Positions 7,367 through 16,194 of a stretch of 64,000 bases of DNA are shown in pieces. Origin of the DNA: Ruegeria_C sp040830705 (GTDB lineage Bacteria; Pseudomonadota; Alphaproteobacteria; Rhodobacterales; Rhodobacteraceae); the NCBI GenBank assembly GCA_040830705.1, contig JBFOME010000005.1, positions 124,001 to 188,000 on the forward strand, given 5' to 3'. A program made the position numbers and the translations under genes. The first letter of the stretch is position 1, and each line of letters begins with the position of its first letter. The notes beneath the pieces were generated by a model. That model did not search any database. It saw only the letters and a program-made list of their open reading frames with translations, and had not been told where the DNA came from.

Positions 7367-9195
7367 GACTGGCGGACCTGATCGATCCGTTTCGCAAGAT
7401 CGACACGCCCCCGCCCCAAAGGCTGGGGGCGTTCATGCGCTGGTGCCTGGCGGGTGCCTGGCCGATGCTGTTTCTGGCCGCCGCCTTTTCGGCCACCGCC
7501 GGGATCATGGAAGCAGGCACGGCCTGGATTCTCGGCCGGGTGATCGATACCGCGACGCTGGGCGGGCACGAGCAGTTCTTTACCGTGCAGAATCTGGGCA
7601 TGATCCTGGGCGCATTGGCGTTTTTCCTGCTGATCCGCCCAGTGTTCTTTGGTCTTTCGGCGCTTTCGAACAACTACGTTGTCATGCCCAACATCCCGCC
7701 TTTGGTGCTGGCGCGACTGAACCGCTGGACGCTGGGCCAGTCGGTCACGTTCTTTGACGATGATTTCGCCGGCAGAATTGCACAGAAACAGATGCAGACC
7801 TCAAACGCCATGGCCTCGGTCGTGTCTGAAACCATCAGCGCGATGGTGTTTGCGATGGCCTCGCTGGTTGGCACCGTAGCGCTGCTGGGCGCCATCCATC
7901 CGCTGGTGTTGTTGCCCTTCATCGGCTGGCTTGCCGTCTATTTCTTCCTGATCCGCTGGTACCTGCCGCGTATTCGCAAACGTTCGGCGGCCCGGGCAGG
8001 CGCACGCGCCATGGTGTCTGGTCAGATCGTGGATGCGATCACCAACATCAAAACCGTGAAACTCTTTGCCCATGCGGACCACGAGGAAAGCGCGGCGCTG
8101 GATGCGCTGGGCGCGATGCGCGAACGCTCGCTGGAGTTTGGCAGGCTTTCGGCAAGCTTCCGGTTCATCCTGATGTGCCTTGCAGGGGTCCTGCCGGTGA
8201 TGCTGATCGGGATTACGCTGCTCTTGTGGCAATCGGGCAGTGCCACGACAGGTGATATCGCCGCTGCCGGAACCATCTCGATCCGCATAGCGCAGATGAC
8301 CGGCTGGGTCAGTTTCACGCTGATGGGGATGTACGCCAATGTGGGTGAGGTCGAGAACGGGATGAAGACCTTGGCCGTGGCGAACCGGATCGACGACGCC
8401 GCAGCCTCGCAGCCTTTGCGTGTGCCAGAGGGCGAGATTGTCTTTGACGATGTGGGCTTCGCTTATGGGCGTAATGTGGGCGGCGTACAGGGCGTGTCGC
8501 TCACTGTGCGCCGCGGTGAAAAGCTGGGCATTGTCGGAGCTTCGGGAGCGGGGAAGTCGACGCTCGTTTCGCTGTTGCTCAGGCTCTATACGGGCGAAAG
8601 CGGGGCTATTCGCATCGACGGTCAGGATATCGCATTCGTCACGCAGGACAGCCTGCGGCGCCAGATCGGCATGGTCACGCAGGAAACCGCGATGTTCAAC
8701 CGCTCGGCGCGCGACAACATCCTCTATGGTCGCCCGAGTGCCAGCGAGGAAGACATGATTGCCGCCGCCGAAAAGGCAGAGGCGCATGAGTTCATTTTGG
8801 GCCTGCAGGACGGGCAGGGGCGTCAGGGATATGACGCACATCTGGGTGAACGGGGCGTGAAACTGTCAGGCGGCCAGCGCCAGCGGATCGCGCTGGCCCG
8901 CGCGATCTTGAAGGACGCGCCGATACTTGTGCTGGACGAGGCGACCTCTGCGCTCGATTCCGAGGTCGAAGCGTCGATCCAGACTGCGCTGAGCCGGGTG
9001 ATGCAGGGCAAGACCGTGCTGGCCATCGCGCATCGGCTATCCACGCTCAGCGAGATGGACCGGATCGTGGTGATGGATCAGGGACGGATCGTGGAAAATG
9101 GCACGCATGAGGCATTGTTGGCCAAGGGCGGACTTTATGCGCAGTTCTGGCACAGGCAATCCGGTGGCTTCATCCAGACCGAGGCTGCGGAATAA
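7363..9195 (+). CDS. ABC exporter half-transporter (TMD-NBD), second of a pair
   Basis: 610 residues with the same plan as its upstream neighbour: six predicted membrane helices, then an ATPase domain with GASGAGKST, LSGGQRQR, ILVLDEATSALD and AHRLST. All ATPase motifs look intact in both partners, so neither is a degenerate site of the kind seen in some heterodimeric exporters. Its start codon overlaps the stop of the first gene, implying coupled translation and equal amounts of the two subunits. The export substrate is unknown. Confidence 0.92.
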   Translation: MRLADLIDPFRKIDTPPPQRLGAFMRWCLAGAWPMLFLAAAFSATAGIMEAGTAWILGRVIDTATLGGHEQFFTVQNLGMILGALAFFLLIRPVFFGLSALSNNYVVMPNIPPLVLARLNRWTLGQSVTFFDDDFAGRIAQKQMQTSNAMASVVSETISAMVFAMASLVGTVALLGAIHPLVLLPFIGWLAVYFFLIRWYLPRIRKRSAARAGARAMVSGQIVDAITNIKTVKLFAHADHEESAALDALGAMRERSLEFGRLSASFRFILMCLAGVLPVMLIGITLLLWQSGSATTGDIAAAGTISIRIAQMTGWVSFTLMGMYANVGEVENGMKTLAVANRIDDAAASQPLRVPEGEIVFDDVGFAYGRNVGGVQGVSLTVRRGEKLGIVGASGAGKSTLVSLLLRLYTGESGAIRIDGQDIAFVTQDSLRRQIGMVTQETAMFNRSARDNILYGRPSASEEDMIAAAEKAEAHEFILGLQDGQGRQGYDAHLGERGVKLSGGQRQRIALARAILKDAPILVLDEATSALDSEVEASIQTALSRVMQGKTVLAIAHRLSTLSEMDRIVVMDQGRIVENGTHEALLAKGGLYAQFWHRQSGGFIQTEAAE

Positions 9196-9234
9196 GGGTT
9201 CTTTGCCAGTCCCCCGCGCTGTATCAGGCGGGGC

Positions 9235-10470
9235 ATGAGCGAGATTTACCAAATAGAGCGGCTGGGCCATCAGGGCGACGGTATTGCTGATGGCCCGGTC
9301 TATGCGCCACGTACCCTGCCGGGAGAGCGGGTCAGCGGGGTGCTGGACGGGCGTGCGCTGACCGACATCCGCATCGAAGAGCCATCAGAGGATCGGGTGA
9401 AACCGTCCTGCCGCCACTACCGCGCCTGCGGGGGATGCCAGTTGCAACATGCCAGCGACGGGTTTGTAGCCGCGTGGAAGCGAGACATTATGCGCAATGC
9501 GCTTGCAGCGCAGCGGATCGAAACTGACCTGCGCCCGATTCTCACGTCCCCTCCGGCCTCGCGTCGCCGCGCGACATTGGCCGTACGACGTACCAAGAAA
9601 GGCGCACTGACCGGTTTCCATGGGCGGGCGTCGGACGTGATCACCGAAATCCCCGATTGCCAGTTGCTTGACCCGGCGCTGATCCGCGCGATTCCGGTGG
9701 CCGAGGCGCTGGCGCTGCTGGGCGGCAGCCGGAAGGGTGCGCTGGCAGTGACACTGACACTGTCCGAGGCGGGGCTGGATGTGGCGGTCAAAGGGGGCAA
9801 GCCGCTTGACGGGCCACTTGAACTGGCACTGGCGCAGGCCACAGAGAAGCATGAGCTGGCTCGGCTCAGTTGGGAGGGTGAAGTGATCGCGATGCGTCAT
9901 GCGCCGGTGCAGAAGTTCGGCGCCGCAGCGGTACTGCCACCACCGGGCGCATTTCTACAGGCCACAAAGAACGGTGAAAGCGCCCTATTAGAGGCTGTTA
10001 TTGAAGCAACACGTGGGGCGAAACGAATTGCAGACCTCTTTGCGGGTTGCGGCACGTTCAGCCTGCCTCTGGCGGGCGGAGCAGAAGTGCATGCCGTCGA
10101 GGGCGAGGCCGAGATGACAAGCGCGCTGGACACCGGCTGGCGCAAGGCAAAGGGGCTGAAGAAGGTCACGACTGAAGCGCGCGACCTCTTCCGTCGACCC
10201 TTGATGCCTGATGAGTTGGTGCGGTTCGACGCCGTCGTGATTGACCCGCCTCGCGCCGGGGCCGAAGCGCAGGTGGCAGAAATCGCCGCCGCACGCGTAC
10301 CGTTGCTCGCCTATGTCTCGTGCAATCCGGTCAGCTTTGCGCGTGATGCAAAGACACTTATCGATGTGGGGTATGTCCTGAATTGGGTGCAGGTGGTGGA
10401 TCAATTCCGCTGGTCGTCCCATGTGGAACTTGCGGCCTCATTCACGATGGATCATACGGGCGCCAACTGA
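9235..10470 (+). CDS. Class I SAM-dependent RNA (uracil-C5) methyltransferase, RumA/TrmA family
   Basis: 411 residues. Near residues 59-68 a cysteine cluster C-x5-C-G-G-C followed by QLQH matches the iron-sulfur site of RumA-type enzymes. The C-terminal Rossmann domain has LFAGCGTFSLPLA (SAM site), VIDPPRAG, and YVSCNPVSFARD with the catalytic nucleophile cysteine. The family methylates uracil C5 in rRNA or tRNA; which position is modified here (for example U747 or U1939 of 23S rRNA) cannot be decided. It starts 40 bp after the ABC pair and is followed 16 bp later by the ion channel gene. Confidence 0.88.
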   Translation: MSEIYQIERLGHQGDGIADGPVYAPRTLPGERVSGVLDGRALTDIRIEEPSEDRVKPSCRHYRACGGCQLQHASDGFVAAWKRDIMRNALAAQRIETDLRPILTSPPASRRRATLAVRRTKKGALTGFHGRASDVITEIPDCQLLDPALIRAIPVAEALALLGGSRKGALAVTLTLSEAGLDVAVKGGKPLDGPLELALAQATEKHELARLSWEGEVIAMRHAPVQKFGAAAVLPPPGAFLQATKNGESALLEAVIEATRGAKRIADLFAGCGTFSLPLAGGAEVHAVEGEAEMTSALDTGWRKAKGLKKVTTEARDLFRRPLMPDELVRFDAVVIDPPRAGAEAQVAEIAAARVPLLAYVSCNPVSFARDAKTLIDVGYVLNWVQVVDQFRWSSHVELAASFTMDHTGAN

Positions 10471-10486
10471 GCAGGAGCAGGCGAAT

Positions 10487-11272
10487 ATGGGGCTGAGAGA
10501 GCGTCTGGGCGCATTTGTGGAACATGCCCGCTTCGGGCAATTCATCACCGGGGTCATCATCATCAATGCGGTGCTCCTGGGGATGGAAACCTCGCCCGCG
10601 TTGATGGACAGGTTCGGGTCAATGATCGTCGGGCTCGACACATTTTGCCTGGCCATATTTGTCATCGAAATCGCGATGAAACTGATTTCCCGCGGGCACC
10701 GGTTCTTTTTGAATGGCTGGAACGTCTTTGACTTTCTGGTGGTGGGCATCGCGCTGGCACCGGCCACCGAGGGTCTGTCGGTGCTGCGGGCGCTGCGGAT
10801 CTTGCGAGTGCTGCGCGTCATTTCGGTCGCGCCCAGTCTGCGCCGGGTGGTCGAGGGTTTCATCACGGCGTTGCCGGGCATGGGCAGCGTGTTTGTCCTG
10901 ATGGCGATCATTTTCTATATCGGTGCAGTGATCTCGACCAAGCTGTTCGGGCATAGCTTCCCGGACTGGTTCGGCGATCTGGGACTGTCGGCCTATACGC
11001 TGTTCCAGATCATGACGCTTGAAAGCTGGTCGATGGGGATCGTGCGCCCTGTGATGACGGCTTATCCCTATGCTTGGGTGTTCTTCGTGCCCTTTATCAT
11101 GGTCACCACTTTCGCGGTGGTAAACCTGTTGGTTGGTCTGATCGTGAACTCGATGCAGGACGCGCATCATGCCGAGGATGAGTTCAAAACGGATGCCTAT
11201 CGTGACGAGGTTCTGATGCGGCTGGAAGCCATCGAAGCCCGGCTGGTAGAACAATCACAGACAAAAAAGTGA
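10487..11272 (+). CDS. Voltage-gated sodium channel, NaChBac/NavSp family
   Basis: 261 residues. The ATG at 10487 has AGGAG at good spacing; the longer frame would overlap the methyltransferase. Six membrane segments are visible. S4 carries arginines at 101, 104, 107 and 110 in the every-third pattern (LRALRILRVLR). The pore loop contains the selectivity filter TLESWS (177-182), the sodium-selective signature of NavAb and NavSp1. A hydrophilic C-terminal tail (about 228-258) should form the four-helix coiled coil that holds the tetramer together. It is an inner-membrane channel; proposed roles in relatives include pH and motility responses. The short length and intact filter argue for a functional homotetramer. 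Confidence 0.93.
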   Translation: MGLRERLGAFVEHARFGQFITGVIIINAVLLGMETSPALMDRFGSMIVGLDTFCLAIFVIEIAMKLISRGHRFFLNGWNVFDFLVVGIALAPATEGLSVLRALRILRVLRVISVAPSLRRVVEGFITALPGMGSVFVLMAIIFYIGAVISTKLFGHSFPDWFGDLGLSAYTLFQIMTLESWSMGIVRPVMTAYPYAWVFFVPFIMVTTFAVVNLLVGLIVNSMQDAHHAEDEFKTDAYRDEVLMRLEAIEARLVEQSQTKK

Positions 11273-11333
11273 TTTTGAAATTTTGTGATTTCGTTCTATC
11301 CGGGTAAAAAAGAGAAAAACGAGGCAGATGGCA

Positions 11334-11849
11334 ATGGATCGGCGGACATTCTCACTGGGCGCAGTTGCGATGCTGAGTGTTTCAGCGTGTGGCAGTTCAA
11401 GATCGGCAAGGCGGTTTCGTACCTATAACGGGCCTGAGGTGACCTCAGTCGTGGTCAACAAAAGCGCGCGGCGTATGTATCTGCTGCATAACGAGCAGGT
11501 GCTGAAAGAATACGACATTGATCTGGGCTTTGCGCCAGACGGTGACAAGCGGATAAAGGGCGACGGCAAGACGCCCGAGGGCACCTATTGGATTGACCGC
11601 CGCAATCCAAATAGCAGCTTTCACCTGTCGTTGGGCATTTCCTACCCGAATTCCAAGGACATTGCCGAGGCCAAGGCGATGGGCAAGGAACCCGGCGGTG
11701 ACATCTTCATTCATGGTGAACCGAACCGGAACCGGCGCAAGGCGCGTAACGCAGATTGGACCGCGGGCTGCATCGCTGTGAAGAATGATGAGATGGAAGA
11801 AATCTATGCCATGGTCACGGATTTCACGCCAATTGCGCTGCGACCCTAA
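11334..11849 (+). CDS. L,D-transpeptidase (YkuD) family lipoprotein
   Basis: About 171 residues. An ATG at 11328 is in frame, but GAGG is only 3 nt from it and 9 nt from this ATG, so the latter is preferred. The N-terminus MDRRTFSLGAVAML...SAC combines an RR pair (Tat-like) with a lipobox cysteine. The YkuD catalytic region is HGEP..., then DWTAGCIAV with the nucleophile cysteine. Such enzymes form 3-3 cross-links in peptidoglycan or attach proteins to it, in the periplasm. Its stop overlaps the convergent sulfotransferase stop by 4 bp. Confidence 0.87.
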   Translation: MDRRTFSLGAVAMLSVSACGSSRSARRFRTYNGPEVTSVVVNKSARRMYLLHNEQVLKEYDIDLGFAPDGDKRIKGDGKTPEGTYWIDRRNPNSSFHLSLGISYPNSKDIAEAKAMGKEPGGDIFIHGEPNRNRRKARNADWTAGCIAVKNDEMEEIYAMVTDFTPIALRP

Positions 11850-13279
11850 GGCGTGCGCCAGTCGGTGAAACCGAACTGGACATAGTCGCGCTGATAGATT
11901 TCGGTGCAGGCCTGTTCCAGTTCGGCGTCGTAGATATCGGCTAGAGCGTAAGGGGCATCATTGGCTGCAGGCTGTGGGTCAGGGGCTTCGGTGCGACCCA
12001 ACTGGCCGGCAAGCGCTGGCAGTTGCGATCGCAGTTCTGTTTCGCGCAAAACCATGTCCGGCAAGGCAAAGCTAGCGAAACTTGCCAGCGTATTGCTTTG
12101 ACTTCCCCAGGTTCCATCCACCCGGATCGAGGTTTGTCCCGCCAGATTTAGCCGTAGAAATCCCAGGAACGCCTCGAACGCGGCGCGGTGATTGTCTTTG
12201 GTATAATCGTCACCGGGTGCCTCGGGCGGCAGCGGGTGCTTGTAGTATTCTCTGAGTGTGCGCCGAATTTTCAGATAGCTGCCTTGACCTGTTCCAAGAA
12301 TCCGACGGCAAAAAACCGAATGCGCGCGGACCAACGGATGACGCAGCACAGTGAAACGGCGATGTTCCGGCCGTTCCCGCATCCAGTGACGGACGGTTTT
12401 CTGATTGCCTCCAGACGTCAGGTTGCCGACGGGCACACCATCCAGCGCGGCCATCCATTGCTTTACTTCATTCTCCGGCCCGCCCCGCACCGGCATGAAA
12501 AGCAGCGGTGTTTCCGATCCCAGTACATAGTTTGGAACCGCTGGCCCGCGACGCGGCTCGAAATTCGGCGTGCGGGTCAGGTTGAACCGATCCAGTTCCG
12601 CGAGCGCCTTGGTCATGGCGCGCGGGTTGGATACCTTGGATTCGATCGGATCAGGATTTTGTCGCATCAGGCTCTGATCCAAGCCATTCAAGCGTCCGTC
12701 AACGCCAAGCCACGTCGCCAGACCGTTCAGGATTTCGACATCCTGCAGGTCTTCGTAAGCCAGATAGAACGCCGTCTGCCCGCTCCGTTGCAGCGCGTTC
12801 AGCAGCTTGACCTGGAAGGATTGGGTGGTTTGCACATGGTCCGAAAACTCTGCCCCGTCAAATCTCGCCTTGGCGTCTCTGCGGCGCTTGATGTTGGTTA
12901 GCTGCCATTGTTTGGTCGCGCGCGCGATCTTCCAAGACACGTAGCTGTCCAGCGGGTTGCGGGTCAGGATGATCTTGCCGCAGCGCCGATCGGACAGCAC
13001 ATGGTCCAGAATTCTGGGATCATGGTCGTGAAAATACCGGAAGCCGCCCAGCGTACCAGGCACATCGCGGATCGCGGCAACCAGCGCAAGCGGGTCCTGA
13101 TCGCGTTCAGCTTGTGAGATATTCAGAATGCTTGAGTGATTTGGCCCGCCGATGAAATGCGGATTGAACGCCTCACCATAGCTGGTGACGCCGTCCAGCG
13201 CGTTCAGGTTGGCTTCCAGAAAGTTCGAGCCGGTACGCATCTCGGCGAAAACGATGAAGTAATCGAAGGTCGCGGGCAT
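11846..13279 (-). CDS. Sulfotransferase with two sulfotransferase-like halves
   Basis: 477 residues. The first half has a PAPS 5'-phosphosulfate loop EMRTGSNF (about 13-20) and a 3'-phosphate motif IILTRNPLDSYVSWK (103-117), as in NodH/LpsS-type carbohydrate sulfotransferases. The second half carries another motif of that kind, FTVLRHPLVRAHSVF (309-323), typical of membrane-associated carbohydrate sulfotransferases. The protein therefore looks like a fusion or internal pairing. It likely transfers sulfate from PAPS to a sugar of a surface glycan. It is the last gene of the minus-strand glycan block, 6 bp after a glycosyltransferase, while cysQ, which removes the PAP by-product, is at the far end of the block. 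Confidence 0.78.
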   Translation of the reverse strand: MPATFDYFIVFAEMRTGSNFLEANLNALDGVTSYGEAFNPHFIGGPNHSSILNISQAERDQDPLALVAAIRDVPGTLGGFRYFHDHDPRILDHVLSDRRCGKIILTRNPLDSYVSWKIARATKQWQLTNIKRRRDAKARFDGAEFSDHVQTTQSFQVKLLNALQRSGQTAFYLAYEDLQDVEILNGLATWLGVDGRLNGLDQSLMRQNPDPIESKVSNPRAMTKALAELDRFNLTRTPNFEPRRGPAVPNYVLGSETPLLFMPVRGGPENEVKQWMAALDGVPVGNLTSGGNQKTVRHWMRERPEHRRFTVLRHPLVRAHSVFCRRILGTGQGSYLKIRRTLREYYKHPLPPEAPGDDYTKDNHRAAFEAFLGFLRLNLAGQTSIRVDGTWGSQSNTLASFASFALPDMVLRETELRSQLPALAGQLGRTEAPDPQPAANDAPYALADIYDAELEQACTEIYQRDYVQFGFTDWRTP

Positions 13280-13285
13280 GCTGTG

Positions 13286-14986
13286 TTAACGCACCAGATA
13301 GGGCTTGCGTAGCGGTTTCGGCTGGTTGACCAGATCCGGCTCGACCGGGAAATCGCCCATCAGATAGGGGTGCATGCCCTGATTCTTGAGGTTTTGAAGG
13401 AACTGTCCAAAGCCGCTGAGATCAACCATTTTCGGAGCCTCTGCCAACTGCGGAGTAGGGCCCGTGGCAATCTCGTCGATGATCATCTGCATCGGCTCCA
13501 TCGGCGATTCCACAAACTCGGCCATGGTCCAAATTCGCACGCGAGCCTTGGTCATCGAAGAGCGCAGGACCGTCAGATGCTCGCTTTCGATCTTCTGCAA
13601 GCGCGCGGCTTCGGCGCGCAGATCGGCAAAGTTCTGGTTCGACCAGAACAGTGGCACCGCCCAGGCACCGGTAATGACCGAGATTTGCGCGTTAGTATCG
13701 CGCGCCACCAAATCGTTGATCGCCTGATTGTCGCCGGGTCCAAATTGAAAACACTGGCGCTCACCACGGGTATTCCAGATCAGGTTGGTCAGAAACGCGG
13801 TTGGGTTGTAGTCGCGCATCATCGCGTTGTCACACAGCGCGCCATTGATCATCGTATCGCCACCCGCGAATTGCACGCGCTCCGGCGCGAACAGGTGGCC
13901 ATGCACACGCATCCCCGTCGCTTTTTGCAGCCAGGGTTCGAAATTCTCGAAAAGCTCAGCAAAGCCCTGGAAGACGGAATAGGGGTTCGATGTCAGCCCG
14001 TTCTCATTACCATGTCTGGGAAAGCGGCTTTGCATATACAGCCCGTCGCGGCCACGGGTCCGCCGTTCGACAGCTTTGGCGAAAATCCGGTCGATTTTGC
14101 CTGGGTTTGGCTCGGTCCGCTTCATCGCTTCGGACCGGTCGGTCAGGAACGCTTGATAGAGGCGATTGGCGCGCGGCCAGATCTTGCGGGCCACGAAACA
14201 GTCCGACCGCCGCAGCAGCTGAAGGTGATCGTCGTAGAAGATATGCGGCTTGCCCCGGTAGTCGAATTTCGAAAGGGTCAGTGATCGGCTTTCGATGCGG
14301 CTGGAGTATTTTCGTGACAGGGTCTGATAATAGCTTTCATCGGGTATCCAGACCTGCCTGAAATAACGATCATAGCGTGCGCGATTAGGGTCCTGAAGGA
14401 TCGCGGAAAGAGTCTGGCGGGTCAGGCACCACCACTGGCTGCCCATATGTGGCGTCAGCCCTTCGGGGATTTTGCGCCTCAGGCCCAGCGCGCGTTGAAA
14501 TTCGACATATTTGTCGAACAGGAACCGGTTTTTTCGCCAAGAAAACGGAAAGCGTAGCGTGAACCGTTCACTATCAAGCCCGCCGACAGTCCATGGCACA
14601 TCGGCTGTGGTCGCGCTTTCGATGAAATCGGTGCGCGGACGCTCGGCCAGATATTCGATCAGTTCCTGCACTGGCCGCAGCGGCAGGCAAGCCCCCGATG
14701 CCAAATAGACGTGATGCACATCCGCGAACTTCTCCAGCATCAATTGTGATGCGGATTGTGAGGCGGCGACGATGCCCCAACCGCCCCATTCGCAAGTGTG
14801 GCGTTTGCTGAACAGGACCTGGGGATCGTCGCGAAAGGCTGCACGGAAAGCGTCATTTATCGGGCGCGGCACTTTTCGGTCGACATGTATGACAACGGGA
14901 CAGCCGGCTGCACGCCAGTGGCGGGCCACCTGCTCAGCCCGGTCGAGCGCGGTATGGACCAGCATGACGACGCCGAGGCTGCTCAT
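13286..14986 (-). CDS. Core-2/I-branching (GT14-like) glycosyltransferase with C-terminal extension
   Basis: About 566 residues from the ATG giving MSSLGVVMLVHT; this start overlaps the upstream gene by 4 bp (ATGA), while the longer frame would run deep into that gene. Residues 1-270 resemble beta-1,6-N-acetylglucosaminyltransferase/xylosyltransferase enzymes: IHVDRKV near residue 40, LASGACLPLRP, and GSQWWCLTR. The C-terminal 280 residues (GNENGLTSNPYSVFQGF onward) are a second domain I recognise only as a companion domain in roseobacter proteins; it has a sulfotransferase-like feel (PERVQFAGG) but no decisive motif. Probable role: branching of a surface polysaccharide. No signal peptide, so cytosolic. 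Confidence 0.75.
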   Translation of the reverse strand: MSSLGVVMLVHTALDRAEQVARHWRAAGCPVVIHVDRKVPRPINDAFRAAFRDDPQVLFSKRHTCEWGGWGIVAASQSASQLMLEKFADVHHVYLASGACLPLRPVQELIEYLAERPRTDFIESATTADVPWTVGGLDSERFTLRFPFSWRKNRFLFDKYVEFQRALGLRRKIPEGLTPHMGSQWWCLTRQTLSAILQDPNRARYDRYFRQVWIPDESYYQTLSRKYSSRIESRSLTLSKFDYRGKPHIFYDDHLQLLRRSDCFVARKIWPRANRLYQAFLTDRSEAMKRTEPNPGKIDRIFAKAVERRTRGRDGLYMQSRFPRHGNENGLTSNPYSVFQGFAELFENFEPWLQKATGMRVHGHLFAPERVQFAGGDTMINGALCDNAMMRDYNPTAFLTNLIWNTRGERQCFQFGPGDNQAINDLVARDTNAQISVITGAWAVPLFWSNQNFADLRAEAARLQKIESEHLTVLRSSMTKARVRIWTMAEFVESPMEPMQMIIDEIATGPTPQLAEAPKMVDLSGFGQFLQNLKNQGMHPYLMGDFPVEPDLVNQPKPLRKPYLVR

Positions 14987-16035
14987 GCCCAGTTCCCCTT
15001 GGACATGAGGCCGAGGATTTCGAGCTGGCGCCAGTTGATGTAACGCTCTGACCACTTGCACCACATGTCCGGCTGATCCTGGCTTGCTTTTGCATAGGAG
15101 CGGTATTCAGCCGAGTCTGCGTAGTGCTGGTTGCGCTCTACCTCTTCGCTGGCTTTGGCAGAGAAGGTGTTCAGAAACTTGGCGTGCAGCAGCGCGCCGC
15201 TGGCTTTCTCGCCGCCCCATTCCTCGTACACCTGGTTCAGTCCGCGCGGCAGCAGAGCATGTGTGGAGCTGACATAGGTGTATTTGCGCTGCCATTTGAC
15301 CAGCGGTATCTTGTTCAGTGCAGGAGCCTTTTTGGGCTCGTCCTTAAAGAACATTCGGGCGCGTGGTCCGCCCTGTATCCACAGGTTGCCATAGACCGGG
15401 TTTTTTGTGATCGAGTAGTTGCCGCTGTCGAACCACTGCGCGATTTCCAGCGGGTCCTGACCGGGCTGATAAGGAACGTCTTCTAGCTTGCCCTTGGGAT
15501 AGACATCTACGAGCATCGCGCCGAAGCTGCGGATCGAGGACCCGTCAAGCCAGTCGGTCAGCGCCTGTATCGGACGGGTATCGCAGAACGGGTAAATGAA
15601 AAACTCGTCCGGATCGACGACCAGCGTCCAATGGTCATGCGCATAGGTTCGCTTGAGGTAGTTCATCCAATCCACGCCGCAGGTGGCACGGCGATAGCTA
15701 TGGCGCGTGTGCCAGACCGAGATGTCACTTTGTCCCGAAAGGTAGTCCAGCGTACCGTCACTGCTGTCGTTGTCGATCAACAGGAAATGGTCGATGCCCA
15801 TCTCGCGGTAGTACTTCAGGAAATAGGGCAGCCTGATCTTTTCGTTGCGAAAGGTGCTGACCAGAAGGATGTCACCTGGTTTTATTGCGTTGGTATTGTC
15901 GTGAACCTTCGACAGTTCGCGTCGTTTCCGGAGGCACCGCAAAAGGCGGCGCCGACGCCGCAACCTCATACGATACGAATCCCACAGACTCACGTAGTGT
16001 CCAACCCTTGAGTGGTGCGCCTGGACGAGCCCCAA
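14983..16035 (-). CDS. Family 2-like glycosyltransferase (copy A of a paralogous pair)
   Basis: 350 residues from a TTG start; GTG at 15993 and ATG at 15969 are alternatives, but this start gives the same length as the paralogue at 18824-19876. After a basic N-terminus, DILLVSTFRNE...LPYFLKYY and HFLLIDNDSSDGT form the nucleotide-sugar fold, and VVDPDEFFIY holds the metal-binding DxD. The remainder, including FGAMLVDVYPKG and NLWIQGGPRAR, matches the paralogue nearly segment by segment. Likely transfers a sugar onto a surface glycan acceptor in the cytoplasm. The upstream 160 bp hold an inverted repeat AACCCAT...ATGGGTT (16065-16109 region) and a T-rich tract. Confidence 0.8.
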   Translation of the reverse strand: MGLVQAHHSRVGHYVSLWDSYRMRLRRRRRLLRCLRKRRELSKVHDNTNAIKPGDILLVSTFRNEKIRLPYFLKYYREMGIDHFLLIDNDSSDGTLDYLSGQSDISVWHTRHSYRRATCGVDWMNYLKRTYAHDHWTLVVDPDEFFIYPFCDTRPIQALTDWLDGSSIRSFGAMLVDVYPKGKLEDVPYQPGQDPLEIAQWFDSGNYSITKNPVYGNLWIQGGPRARMFFKDEPKKAPALNKIPLVKWQRKYTYVSSTHALLPRGLNQVYEEWGGEKASGALLHAKFLNTFSAKASEEVERNQHYADSAEYRSYAKASQDQPDMWCKWSERYINWRQLEILGLMSKGNWA

Positions 16036-16194
16036 CCGGACCGATCCGGCATAGACTGGTGACGCAACATATAACCCATTTATCCGTATTGAGTATCGAT
16101 GGGTTTAAAATGCGTTATTTTTTTGGCTTTTGTGCCACGCTAGGTGACTTATGTGAGGCGAGACGCAGGGTCGCGGGGAAATATGAGCTGCGCG

